Positions 10,083 through 21,539 are shown, counted from the first letter of the stretch. The stretch: 64,000 nucleotides of DNA from Saccharum officinarum (GCA_020631735.1 CM036197.1:44811880-44875879), one strand, 5' to 3'. Notes: generated by a model from the sequence alone, not told the origin. Translations and numbers: made by a program.

Positions 10083-12007
10083 ACAACAATAACAACAACA
10101 TAGCCTTTTGTCCCAAGCAAGTTGGGGTAGGCTAGAGATGAAACCCAAAAGAGACGAGAAACAGGGAGACACATAAAAGGACATAAAGGGCACAAGACAA
10201 AAGAGGTCACGGTTCAGGCACGTTGATTGCTAATCTCCAAGCGCTCCTGTCCATAACTAAATCCTTGGGGATATTCCACTCCTTAAGATCTCTCTTAACG
10301 GACTCATCCCAAGTTAGTTTAGGTCGACCTCTACCGCTCTTTACATTATCGGCCCGCTTTAGAACTCCACTACGCACCGGCGCCTCAGGAGGCCTCCGTT
10401 GGACATGTCCAAACCATCTCAACCGATGTTGAATCAATTTCTCCTCAATTGGTGCCACCCCAACCCTATCCCGAATATCGTCGTTCCGTACTCTATCCCT
10501 CCTTGTGTGCCCACAACACCAACGCAACATACGCATCTCCGCTACACTCAATTGCTGGACATGTCGCCTTTTTGTAGGCCAACACTCAGCACCATATAAC
10601 ATCGCCGGACGAATCGCCGTCCTATAGAACTTACCTTTCAGCTTCTGAGACACCCTTTTGTCACAGAGAACGCCAGAAGCTTGACGTCATTTCAACCAGC
10701 CGGCTGAAATTATATGCCTAACATCTTCATCAATGTCTCCATCCTTTTGTAGCATCGACCCTAAATGCCGAAAAGTATCCTTCTTGGCCACCACTTGCCC
10801 ATCGAGGCTAACGTCTCCCTCCTCGTGCCTAGTCGCGCTGAAATCGCACCTCATGTACTCGGTCTTAGTCCTACTAAGTCTGAACCCTTTCGACTCTAAC
10901 GTGTGCCTCCATAGTTCTAACTTCCTATTAACCCCCGCCCTACTGTCGTCAACTAGCACCACATCATCAGCAAAGAGCATACACCAAGGGATATCACCTT
11001 GTATGTCCCTTGTGACCTCATCCATCACCAAAGCAAATAAGGGCTCAAAGCTGACCCCTGATGCAGTCCTATTTTAATTGGAAAGTCACTGGTGTCGCCA
11101 TCACATGTTCGGACAAACGTCACCACATCCCTGTACATATCCTTGATGAGGGTAACGTACTTAGTTGGGACTTTGTGCTTTTCCAAGGCCCACCACATGA
11201 CATTTCTCGGTACTTTGTCATATGCCTTCTCGAGGTCAATAAAGACCATGTGCAAGTCCTTCTTCTGCTCCTTATATCTCTCCATCAATTGTCGTAATAA
11301 GAAAATCGCCTACATGGTCGACCTAGCAGGCATGAACCCAAACTAATTTTGGGTCACATGTGTCACTCTCCTTAGGCGATGCTCGATAACCCTCTCCCAG
11401 AGCTTCATCGTATGACTCATCAACTTAATCTCACGGTAGTTAGTACAACTTTGAACATCTCCCTTATTCTTGAAGATAGGTACTAATATACTTCTCCTCC
11501 ATTCTTCAGGCATCTTGTTTGACCGAAAAATAAGGTTAAAAAGCTTGGTTAACCATACTATCGCTCTGGCGCCTAGGTATCTCCACACCTCAATGGGGAT
11601 ACCATCAAGGCTCATCGCTTTACCTCCCTTCATCCTCTTCAAAGCCTCTCCGATCTCTGCCTCCTGAATTCTCCTCACAAAGCGTCTGTTGGTATCGTCA
11701 AATGAGTCGTCCAACTCAAGGGCAGGACCCTCATTCTCCCCATTAAACAGCTTGTCGAAGTACTCTCTCCATCTGTCCTTGATCTCCTCATCCTTCACCA
11801 GAAGTCGATCTGTCCCATCCTTGATGCATTTTATTTGGTTGATGTCCCTTTTCTTCCTCTCGCGGATTCTAGCCATCCTATAAATGTCCTTCTCCCCTTC
11901 CTTCGTGCCTAGCCGCTGATAAAGGCCATCATACGCCTGACCTTTTGCTACACTCACAGCTCGCTTTGCAACTCTCTTCGCTATTTTATAGCCCTCGATG
12001 TTGGCTA
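10083..12007 (-). mobile_element. 5'-truncated RTE-type LINE, copy 2
   Basis: Same family as copy 1, inverted. The plus strand begins with an AACAACAATAACAACAAC tail followed by the complement of the AACTTGTTTGGG signature, and the 5' end breaks off at about 12007 inside the endonuclease-RT linker. It sits in the intron immediately downstream of the exon ending at 12045, in the same orientation as that gene. No clean target duplication could be assigned. Confidence 0.87.
10207..12007 (-). pseudogene. LINE copy 2: reverse transcriptase and C-terminal domain
   Basis: Minus-strand frames contain the same order as copy 1: GKAMSLDGIPIEVWRYLG (note SLDG where copy 1 has GPDG), [43 protein letters not shown] and RLRWFGHVQRRP. 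Breaks are a TAG after VTHVTQN near 11344 (shared with copy 1), a stop near 11310, a frameshift near 11035, and a TGA near 10690. It lacks the single-base deletion that copy 1 has near the C-terminal domain. Not functional. Confidence 0.86.
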
Positions 12008-12044
12008 TTTATTGTGTGTGAGGGAGAGGATGTACTTATATTAC

Positions 12045-13306
12045 CAGTTTAGCCACAAGGAAATTTTCAGGTCCTCCCTCTGCCGCTGGCGGGTTGTCTT
12101 GTACTGCAATGTTTTGTTTACCAGTTTTCCCGACCTTCGCATGTCTTGATGGGGTAGAGCTCTCATCAGGACCTATACACGTGTAAAAAATGATAACTAA
12201 CTGATTCGATTTAACAAGCTATCAGTGAAAAAACATGTACCACCCTCACCATGACGCTTTGGGCCTGTCTTTCCCTTTTGGATTTCACCTTCTTTGAAAC
12301 GGAGCTGCATATTACTTGTTAGCTTTGGGCAAGTTCTTCTGCTGGTTCTAGTGTCTAAGTGGTCTCTCATCTTAGAAATTGTGCAGTTCCTGAAAGTGGC
12401 TCCACAAGCGAGACACCTAAAGCTGGGATCCTTCTGACCAGGTGGCTTCTCTATCGTTTTAGCAAACCGCCATAGGTGACTGTGACGGTCAGCTTGTTTG
12501 TCAGGCCTACAATAGTGATAAATCATAAAGCATATCAATTTCTAAGATGAGAGATCATAAAGCATATCAGTTTTAATATGCCAAAAGGAAGTGGGGCATA
12601 TTAAAACTCAATTGGCTCTTGCTCGGGAAATTTTGCACCGTTTGGTGCAGCCTCTGGTTTGCATACAAATCTGAACAAATGTTCTGTGGTGCCTATCCAT
12701 TGTGAGAATACAGCAATTCAGATTGTCCAAGACACCATGCAATGTCCAACAAAAGAATTTCCTTGTATTTAATTGGGTTTACCAGTATCTAACAAGAAGC
12801 TGTGCAAGAGAGATCTTATTCAGAGGTAACATACCCAGGGAGATCAGCAAAGTACAGGTACACATAGTTACTCAGTTTGTCCTGGATGGCCTCAGCTGGA
12901 GTAGCCTTGGCTGTAGCCTTGAGACTACAATTAAAGATGAGATCATCAAAATGTAACTAAATAAAATTATTTAAAATGTTTTTTTTATCGATGATTAACT
13001 TACTTGGCGATTTTGTGCAAGCTGTTGATTTGTAATTTCAGATCCCTTTTATTCACAAATTCACCCTTCATCTGATAGAGAATAGCTACTTTATCGGTGA
13101 ATATCTTGAATGCAGCTCCGTGCTCTTGCTTCTCGATATGGTCAGCTATCCACTCCTGATACACAATGATGAAAAGGGACGGATGCAGCTTCACAGGATC
13201 CTCATCTACATCCACCGCAGAAACTAGTGCCTTCAGCTGTTTTTCAGCATTAGCCCAATCACGCTGAGTCACAAGGTCTTGTAGAGCTTGGCCATCAAAC
13301 AGCTTC
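12045..13306 (-). CDS. Spliced host-type gene, four phased exons, CxxC..H..C finger protein (partial)
   Basis: Four minus-strand exons join with canonical GT..AG borders and matching phases: 13306-13004 (acceptor TTTTCTTGTAG, donor GTAAGT), 12924-12835 (acceptor AATTGTAG, donor GTATGT), 12506-12250 (acceptor CTATTGTAG, donor GTGAGG), 12172-12045 (acceptor GTATAG, donor GTAATA). Together they give about 778 nt, roughly 259 codons, without a stop. Exon 1 is helical and charged (RDWANAEKQLKALV, HPSLFIIVYQEWI, KRDLKLQINSLHKIA). Exon 3 holds CLACGATF followed by MRDHL and a later Cys, a BED-like or related zinc-finger spacing, then a Lys-rich tail. This suggests nucleic-acid binding (inference). 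The first exon's upstream partner must end in phase 2. Exon 4 ends in phase 0 and is followed within 40 bp by LINE copy 2. Family not recognised; a domesticated transposase origin is possible. Confidence 0.68.
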
Positions 13307-13438
13307 CTACAAGAAAAGCTATGAGATTAATTAACAGTATAAGATCGTGTTTTATACTAAAAAATATAAGGTCTGAACCAAATGGTCTAATTTGCAACAA
13401 AATGTGTGACTGGGCTGGATTAGATCAAGGTGCACACA

Positions 13439-13615
13439 CTAGGCCACCACCACGAAGCTCTTAAGGTCTTCCCATCGAACCGTACACCGCATAGGCTTGA
13501 GCGTCGCGCAGGACATCCCCAACACCTCTTGCGCCGTCATGATCAACCAATCATGCGCATAGATGCCACACAACTTTTCCAAAACCCGAAACTTCATTGC
13601 CTCAAATTTTCCCAT
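13439..13615 (-). CDS. Short unknown ORF, 58 codons
   Basis: Minus-strand ATG at 13615 to TAG at 13439 (MGKFEAMKF..CGIYAHDWL..RWEDLKSF). Amino-acid composition is protein-like, and it lies just upstream of the first supported exon of the spliced gene on the same strand. It could be a further exon or a remnant of something else. No splice junction links it convincingly. No family recognised. Confidence 0.2.
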   Translation of the reverse strand: MGKFEAMKFRVLEKLCGIYAHDWLIMTAQEVLGMSCATLKPMRCTVRWEDLKSFVVVA

Positions 13616-13619
13616 GGAC

Positions 13620-14535
13620 TGCCGGCGCTAGCCCTGTTCATGGGTTGGTTTAAGTGGGTTTGGCTGGGTTTTGGACCCAAGTCGCGTGACCATAAATTGG
13701 TTCGGGTTGGTCAGGGTTTCATGGGTTGGTGGCTGATTTTTCTATTTGATGGTTTGGGCTGGTCAGTACCGGTTTTGTGGTTTTGACATGGGTTAGCCAT
13801 GCCATGGCCGGCGGCTGGCGCTAAGTCGCACAAAGCTAAGCCACTAGCCTGTGTCATAAGACAGTCTGCCCAAGTAGTCTGTGAAAAATATACTGAATCC
13901 ACCAGCAGTTTAACTTAATAAAAACATTGCAACTCCTGAACTGAATAAAAAACAAAGAAATGGAACTGGTAAGTTCATGAACCAAATTAATATGAACTCC
14001 CAAGACAAATTAACTTGATGAACTACAAGGAAACCAAGACTAATCCATGCTCAAGTAAACACCGTGAGAGCTGAACCCATCACATCATGTAAGGTGATTG
14101 CAAATTATACAAGGTCTACGAAGTGAAAAGTCACATTGCTCACAACCCTGTAAGATGTGGACCAAAACAGGGAATATTTCTTGATTGTCCCACATTCAAC
14201 ACTCTAAACAATTTAGACGAGCATCACCTCAATTATGATGATACAATTGTCAAGTGTTATGTGAATCTCTTCAATGCTGAATCCTTTGGTGCCCTAAACT
14301 CAGTGAAACCTGCAGCTCTCCCTTCAGTTTTGACATGCATGAAAATGCTATGCTTAAAATTTAGTGATATCTGCAACAAAACTGGGAGGAGAATTGAGAA
14401 ACAACCAGTGAAATGTTCCAAAGGGTACGGAGGAGAAACAAGTGGTGAAATCAATCATGAAACTTAGTTTCACTTTTCACACTTATTAGGTAAAATGAAT
14501 AATGATCAAGCACAAGAAACCAATTTTACAAGAGC
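13620..14535. other. No supported gene
   Basis: 13630-13800 is G/T-rich low-complexity sequence built of GGGTTGG/GGGTTTGG-like words. The rest is AT-rich. A 114-codon plus-strand frame (14123-14467) has no recognisable features. Confidence 0.3.
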
Positions 14536-14550
14536 TGCAAGCAACACATG

Positions 14551-14730
14551 AGGGGAGGCAATAAAAAAAGATTTCAAAGCTTTGGATATACCTAGAGATC
14601 TATGTTTGAATAAGAGTGCTTGGAAAGCAACTATTAAAGTGTCTGAACCGTGGCTAGGGTCTCTTGGTGGGTTTCAACTCTAGCCTACCCCAACTTGTTT
14701 GAGACTGACAGACTTTGTTGTTGTTGTTGT
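14551..14730 (+). mobile_element. RTE LINE 3' fragment (180 bp) with 15-bp target duplication
   Basis: The 3' tail of an RTE LINE: the end of the coding region (reading like the last residues of the other copies, ending ..VSEP), the AACTTGTTTGAGAC signature and a (TTG)n tail. It is flanked by TGCAAGCAACACATG at 14536-14550 and 14731-14745, an exact 15-bp direct repeat. This is a severely 5'-truncated but clean target-primed insertion. It is a more divergent subfamily than copies 1 and 2. Confidence 0.92.
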
Positions 14731-14745
14731 TGCAAGCAACACATG

Positions 14746-15607
14746 GTAATAATCATCTCTTAGCAGCACTAGCTATCTAGTTTGCACTCATGCCAAAAGA
14801 AAAGGGGTGCCCAAATTCAAAGCAAATTTGAAGATCAGTAGGCCACATAATCTAAATAGATTAAATGCATAGGTTTGACAAAGAACAAATAGACCACCTG
14901 TAGGAAAAGGGAGATACAAATATGATTTTGGCTATCGATGCTGGCCTTTGATAGAAACTCTTCATAAAAAGTTATGGAATGTCATTAGCAACTTTGACAC
15001 ACATAAAAGACCACATCTTACCCTTATCATTCATCTTCAGTAATTTCTTTGGGATAGATTATAATAGTTCAGGTTAAGCATTATTTCAAGACTTTCAACT
15101 GTATTTGGTTAGCCAAACTATGTAACAGATGCAAAGGCAAGCAAAACTAATAAAAATAATCACCTAATTTCTTTTGTCTCTTTTCTTCTGCCGAACAAAC
15201 ATATAAAATACACTAAAAGCTAGCCCTGCACAGTATAGATTACTACTTCAACTAATTAAGGTTTTGTGGCTCCGTGGGCTTACAGATTATAGCTTCAGCT
15301 TTCATTGCTGTAGCTGTAGCTGCAGCTGGCACCTGAATTCACGTATGCCTGGATTCACAGTATAGCCAATTCCCCCTTGTTGTATACAAAAATACAGGTT
15401 GCATAACCAAAATCAGAATGCGACTCTATGAGCTCATATATTGAGCTATATATATACAAGAACGAAGCACAATTAATATCAATTGCATCTTGGAACCATC
15501 TCCTGTCTTGACAATCTAATTTAGTCAACCTGATCTAGGGTTATGGTTGAAGGTAAATCACGGAACAAGAAAGCAAATCTGGGTAATAACTAATAAACAA
15601 TTGAGAC
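14746..15607. other. AT-rich DNA, possible intron
   Basis: No ORF or transposon end recognised. It would be intronic if the exon at 15608-15652 belongs to the minus-strand gene. Confidence 0.3.
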
Positions 15608-15652
15608 CAGTGTAAGAGGAAGGATGTGTCGGATTTTGCCTTCAAGATCCAT
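15608..15652 (-). CDS. Possible first exon of the minus-strand gene
   Basis: Minus-strand ATG in a strong plant context (CGCCATGG) opens MDLEGKIRHILPLTL and meets a possible donor (CTG|GTCTCA). The preceding sequence (15653-15769) is GC-rich and UTR-like, matching the change in base composition expected at a grass gene 5' end. The exon would end in phase 0, which does not fit directly to the exon at 13306, so an intermediate exon is needed. Weak alone; strand and position support it. Confidence 0.3.
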
Positions 15653-15769
15653 GGCGAAGCGCTACGGCGAGCCCTGGTCTACTTGGATCGAGCCTTCGAG
15701 GTGCACGGAGAGAGGAGTCGCAGCTTCTTGCATCTCTGGCCCCACCTTAACCTCGCACCAATTCCACCT

Positions 15770-16828
15770 GGAAAGAGTTTACTAGCCCCTGAACTATCAA
15801 CTAGTGTCTAACCTACACCCCTAACTATAAAACTGTCTGTTTTACACCATGAACTTTTCAAAACCGTTCAAATTACACCCGAAGCGGCTTTGGACGGTGG
15901 TTTTACTACAGTAACCATGGTTTTACTACAGTAACGGTGATTTTGACTTTTCTTTTTCTATTTATTTCCTCTGAATCTTTGAAAAATCATAGTAAATCAC
16001 AGAAAAATCATAAAATAGAAAATCTAATTTTGTTGGACTCAACATGAGTAGATCTACACAATGAATATATAATATAGTATGTTTTAGTACAAATTTTTTC
16101 TGTACCTTTAAATTAGTTAGAAAATCAATTTTTATCTGTAATTAATTGGAATAATTCATAGCTACAGATTTTATGGTCTAATTGTGGTTAAATTTTTATA
16201 GTGAACTAATTATTGTATGCTTGAACTATAGTAAAAATTTCATACTGATTGGATCATGTATAATTTAGTTATAGATTTATTTATATTTAACAAGCATAAA
16301 CCTAAACATAAACCTAAATAAATCTATAACTAAGATATATATGATCCAATGAGTATAAAATTTTTACTATATTTCAAGCATATAATAATAACTCTATCAT
16401 AAAAATTTCACTACAATTGGACCATAGAAGTTGTAGCTATGAATTATTTCAATTAATTACAGACAAAATTTGATTTTCTAACTAATTTAAAGCTACAAAA
16501 AAAATTTGTACTAAAGCATACTATATTATATATTCATTGTGTAGATCTACTCATGTGGAGTCCAACAAAATTAGATTTTCTATTTTATAATTTTTCTGTG
16601 ATTTACTATGATTTTTCAAAGATTCAGCAAAAATAAATAGAAAAACAAAGTCAAAACGTCGTTACTGTAGCAAAAACATGGTTACTGTAGCAAACCTGTC
16701 GTCTAAACCGCTCTAGGGTGTAATTTGAACGGTTTTGAAAAGTTCAGGGTGTAAAACAGACGGTTTTATAGTTGAAGGTGTAGGTTAATCACTAGCTGAT
16801 AGTTAAGGGGATTAAGTAGACTTTTTCC
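15770..16828. mobile_element. Fold-back Mutator-like element, 1059 bp
   Basis: Almost the whole element is one long inverted repeat. It starts GGAAAGAGTTTACT, ends with the complement GTAGACTTTTTCC, and is centred near 16295, giving arms of about 520 bp. The flanks AATTCCACCT at 15760-15769 and 16829-16838 are an exact 10-bp direct repeat, within the 9-11 bp usual for MULEs. No ORF. It lies about 118 bp upstream of the putative ATG at 15652, so it may have landed in the gene's 5' UTR or promoter. Confidence 0.92.
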
Positions 16829-16838
16829 AATTCCACCT

Positions 16839-18210
16839 CAAGGCCCCGGCGATGCCGCCGCCGCACTCGCTTGCCATCTTCACCGCCACCGTTGACCCTC
16901 TCTCTTTTCCCCCTCTCTTCCTATCGTTTTCTTCTTGTGGCAGGTTGAACCCACGAACCGGGTGGCATGTCCCTGTTTCAGTTGGTTTCAGAACGGGTCC
17001 GACCCAACCCACGTCGTAACCGCGCTGACGGTTTCACCGGGGATGTACGGGCCGGCAGCCGGTTTTGTCAAATCGATGAACAGGGCTAGCCGGCGCCACC
17101 TCCTTGAGATGAGGACGAACGAAGCATGCGGTGGTGGTGGTGAGGAGAGGAGGGCCTCATTGGAATGGAAGTAGACAAGGTAGCCATGAATTGTGACACG
17201 GTCCGCCGGGAGCTCAGGACACTGTGGAAGTCTGCCAGGAAGGAGGCGATCTGTAGGGCCGAGACCGAGGTCTCGACAGGTCGTGTACCTCCCACAAGCA
17301 CTACCAATGCAAACGCAAGCGCCACCTCAACGGCTCAACCGCCTCGAGCTCTGCCGAGCGAGGCAGAGCACATGGCTCGACGCCCGGACGACGGGACTCC
17401 GACCCCGCTGGAGGCGACGGTGGCCTTGGTGTTGGGACAAATGACGGTGGTGGAGACGGTGCACAGGCGGCATACGGAGATGTAGAACTACCCGTGGAGT
17501 TCGACCAACCGGAGATCATGCCGCCGGAAGACGATGGTGCCCTGCGGCGCACGCCGAAACCGGAATCCAAGCGTCGACGCTGGTGACCTCGGTCCCCCGA
17601 CGGCCCACGGCCCCGCCGATAGTCACGGCGTCACGCGCATGGTGGCCTTCCTCGTTGAACGCAGGCAGCGACATGGTATGTGATCAACGAGGCCAGTCGC
17701 GACTCGCGGTTGTCTGAGCAAGTGCGGCCTCCGCTGTCCTAAGGGCGGCGGCCATGAACGAACTACGTGGGAGTGGCGCATGGTGGTGGCGACGACGGCA
17801 CGGGGTTGCCACGCCTTTCCGCTTGGACCCCTTCGACCCGGGCCCCTTCCGTGAAGGAAGGGGAGACGTATTGTTCGTCGTCGTCGTCGTCCAGTTCGTT
17901 CCTCATCCAACGAAGGAAGGCGGGACGTCGAGCACCACAACGAAAACGAAAAGCAGGAAGAGAAGCGACTCACCCAGCACGAGATGAAGCGGCGGCGGAC
18001 GCCATCTGCGGCTGGTCCAAGTCAGCAGCGCCAGAGGACGCCATCGGCGGTAGGTCGTCGTGCTCGTCCATGCCGAGCGGCCGTACGTATCGTCTCCCTC
18101 ACTCCCGATCGGGTTCTTCGCCGCCGCTCCGCCGTCTTCTCTCTGTCGTCTGTGTGGGGAAGGGGTAGCCGGCTGAGGGTTGTTAGGTTTGTAAGAGAGA
18201 GCAAAATTGA
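16839..18210. other. GC-rich region, gene-like composition, no confident gene
   Basis: Both strands carry several open but low-complexity frames typical of GC-rich grass DNA. The best plus-strand frame is 17165-17485 (MEVDKVAMNCDTVRREL.., with Thr/Ala/Asn-rich tail); no domain recognised. A (TCG)n run lies near 17875-17891. It could be promoter/5' sequence of a neighbouring gene, a captured gene fragment or a retroelement leader. Confidence 0.25.
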
Positions 18211-19713
18211 ATAAAGTGCCTTTTGATTTCCTGATACTGCTACAGTCTGTTTGTGAAAAAGTATACGGTGCCAGCTTATCCAGCGAACGTACAAACGATT
18301 AGAAACTAAGGTCCCAAAATGAAATTGACTCAAATCCAAAATAAAGCTGAGAAATAAGGCTCAACTCAGATTTCGTTTCCTTGCAACTTTAATTTGTCGA
18401 GTACTAAACTACCAGCCTTCCTCCTCCTAATTTTTCTTGAACTGATCAAGATCTCAAGGGCACGTATGTAAGTACTAAGTAATAACTAGTATAGTAGACG
18501 ACCCGAACGTGCATGCATGGAACTTCTTTTTGTTAAAAAAAGGAATGTGTATACAGGCCTTGAGTACTAATATAGAGTCTTGGTGGCATGCAATGCAACG
18601 GTACTCTCTGACGACTGATGATACACGATAGACCGCGCGCTGGCGTATCACGTCACCTGCAAACACTCACATGCTGCCTGCATTGCATTGGCCACGCAGA
18701 TTGCAGTTGCAGATACAATAGACGCATAAAATAATACTGCTTGTATACAGTACCTAGCTAAATCCCTCGTGCCATCCATCCATTCCCCTTCACCCCAAAG
18801 TAAATAGTACGGCGGATACAAAAGACAACCTGACGGTTTGATCCCTGTGGAAGGCAGTTTCGTTTCGTTCCTTGTGCTTGGGTGTACTAGCTTGGGGACC
18901 TGGGAGATGGGAGGGGTGCGCAAAGAGTGCAAGACGGTCATGGGATATTGGGATTTGGGATGCCTCCGAGGCGCGCTGACGGGAGCCTGGCATCGCGCAG
19001 GTACGTATACCCAGGGCAGCACTCACTTGGCCCGCGCGTCTTCTCTCTTCTGGCATGGCAATGGCATGCATGGTGGTAACCGGCCGGCACCGCCGCCGCC
19101 TGCCCGCCACACTAGCTCCGATCCTTTTTTGCAAGCTAAAGCAAGCAGCCACCACCGCAGTGGCACGTACTGCAGCCGGAGAGACCAAGATGCCGCCGCT
19201 GGATCGGAAAGTCGGATTCTTTTATTTTTCTCTAGCGTCAGTGGGTAAATTATTTTGGTATAACACTAGTTTTTTCTTTAATAAATACGAGCCTTTCTAC
19301 AAACTAAAAGTGGTATACTTGTATCGAAAACTTTCCAATTACATTTAAACCTATCCGACTCCGAACAAGTTCTCGAGATAATTAATTTGATGATTGGCAA
19401 AAAAAAACGAGTTTCGCATCACAACGGATGACGATACACTGTTATATTATGTGGTCGATACAAGTTCAATTTGTTAGGAAAATTTACTATCTACTACCAA
19501 CACAAAAGACGTGTGTTAAGTTTTGATAGAATTTTAACATGTCAAGAGGGAGTAAAAGCGAGTTTGCAGGCAGGTAGGCGAGGATCCAGGACAGGGAATG
19601 GTTCCCCATCCCCGCGGACCCGACACAGACTAAATTTTACCCGTTTCCATCGTTGCGGGGATTAAATCGCCTTCATCCCCGTCTCTAATAGAGGAATTCC
19701 TCATAGGGGAATC
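18211..19713. other. Intergenic, no gene seen
   Basis: Mixed composition. 19560-19713 contains GGGGAATTCC-like repeated words around CCCCATCCCCGCGG, reminiscent of terminal regions of some grass DNA transposons, but no pair of ends could be assigned. Confidence 0.25.
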
Positions 19714-21042
19714 GGGGAAAAATCTACATAACCCCCGACCTTTGCTCCTGTGTCTACTATAACCTACGAACTATGAAACTAGGTATTAAGCACCCTAAAC
19801 TTCTCTAAACTAGACATTAACCCCTTCTAGTGGTTTTGGCTCCTAGTTTTACTGACGTGGCAGTCCAAACCAGCTCACATTGACAAGTTGGCGCTCAGGC
19901 CCATGTGTCATAGAAAGGGGAGGTGATGCCGTCCCAGCCTCCCCAGCACGTGCGCACGGCCCAGCTGCTTCGGCTGGGCCGTGTGCCCACCGTGGGCGTG
20001 TCCTCAGTGGCTGTCGCGCCTCCTCGCTACTGCCATGTTGTCAGAGCGCCGCCGCTCATGCTGTCTCCTCCACAACTCTCCTCTACCCCGCCACCGCTCC
20101 CGTCCATAGAGGCCCCTAAACCCGAAACCTCCGACCACCACGATCCCACTCACTCTGCCCGTCGCCGCCCCCTCGCTGTCAGGGCCATTGTGGCATAGGA
20201 AGAGTGGCATCCGCTCCCGCTCTCCACGCCCGACCTTTCCCTCCCGCTCACCTTCCCCACTGGCCAGACCTTCCTTTGGCGCCACGCTTCCCTCTCCCCG
20301 CTAGCCTGCTCCGCTTAACCGGTGTTGTCGGGCCCCGCGCCGCGCTCTGCGACTATCTCAACATGGCCAATTCATTGCCGCAGACGAGCGCTTCACTGAG
20401 GTCTCCGCGTGGCTCAGGGGTGGCGGCGCGCGGGTGCTCGGATCGAGAAGATAGTGTGGATCCCGGTCCCAGGCTGAGGCGGAATCAAGTCGTCCTCCTG
20501 GTCTCCAAGGCCACCCGATGGCACATCTTACAGTACACATCACCGCTGATGGCCCGCGCCATGTTGCCCAAGTTGATGTGTAGCGTGCCGGCCTTGCCGG
20601 TTCCTGCTGGTGCAACATCGCGCCAAGCGCCATCATGGAGCACATGCAGGCCACTGACGGCATCCTCCTGATTGATGACGGAGAGCACGAAACTGTCAGT
20701 GTGTGCCACGTCGTGCTGCTCTGCTCCTGTGCCGCCTCCTCTGCGTCTCGGTCCTCTAGTTTGACGCCGTGCTATGCGGCCTTCGAGGCCTCCGCCCTCC
20801 TCCTTGCGCCGATGGCTGCCGCCTAAGAGCAAGGGGACTGGTTCTGGTATTTTGGGGTGAAAGGTTCTTACAGGTGGGGCTAGGGCCGGGGCCAGCGTGT
20901 CCCTAAGATCCAGTTTGAACGCCCATGTAGGCAAAACCACTATATGGGGTAAATTAAACCATTTGTAAAACTTTAGTGTGTTCGTTATCTAGTTTTATAG
21001 TTTAGAGGTGAAGTAGACACGTGAACGAAAAGTATTTTGGGG
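19714..21042. mobile_element. Pack-MULE-like element with captured GC-rich sequence
   Basis: Left end GGGGAAAAATCTACATAAC and right end TATTTTGGGG are imperfect inverted repeats. The best match is GTGTCTACTATAACCTACGA on the left against the complement of ..GAGGTGAAGTAGACAC on the right, extending through ACTATGAAACTAGG/ACTATAAAACTAGA. Between them lies GC-rich sequence (about 19960-20830) unlike the flanks, with frames such as VVLLVSKATRWHILQYTSPLMARA and MEHMQATDGILLIDDG that look like captured gene exons. No transposase. Target duplication not resolved. Confidence 0.5.
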
Positions 21043-21539
21043 TGAAACGTTATCTAGTTGTCACAGGCCGCACCACCGCAGGCCTGGAAAACTAGATAAA
21101 GACTTTTGTGGTCTAGTCCTATTAATTATTTAAGCCCTTATGAGGCCTGAGCAAGCAGAACTTGCCAATGCAGCCAGCTGAAAGGTCTTTCGAATTTTTG
21201 GCATGGACCATAGGGACTAAGGACTCGATATTGGAGGCACCGTGTCGTTTTTGCTTCGGAGGGCAAGATGCATCTGCATGCCTGCATAGTGCACGCAGCC
21301 GTCCATGTGTCTGTCTGCGGAGATGCGCGTGCCGGGGTCGCAGGTGCACGCAGATATGCATGGGTCCTCCTTCCGATCCGTCCTTGCCTCTTTGGACGCT
21401 AGCTACTCTTTCGAAGTATGGACCACTGACGACCACCCCATGGCCCATGCATATTCTTCCATGTACTGGGTGCGACAGATATGCAGTTTTTTTGTTTTTT
21501 CTTTTGTCTTTCTTTTGAAAAGGATGCTTTTTATATATA
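21043..21539. other. Intergenic, no gene seen
   Basis: No credible ORF. The right part is T-rich and ends at the MITE. Confidence 0.25.

Noticed and set aside
10083..12007. Target duplication for LINE copy 2 (ATTTATATTGT / ATTTATTGTGT)
   Set aside because: Similarity is partial and in AT-rich DNA; not convincing.
14123..14467. 114-codon plus-strand ORF
   Set aside because: No motif, AT-rich, opposite to the spliced gene and probably intronic; not supported as a gene.
17165..18168. Plus and minus frames of 100-130 codons
   Set aside because: No recognisable domain and conflicting frames; described only as a GC-rich region.
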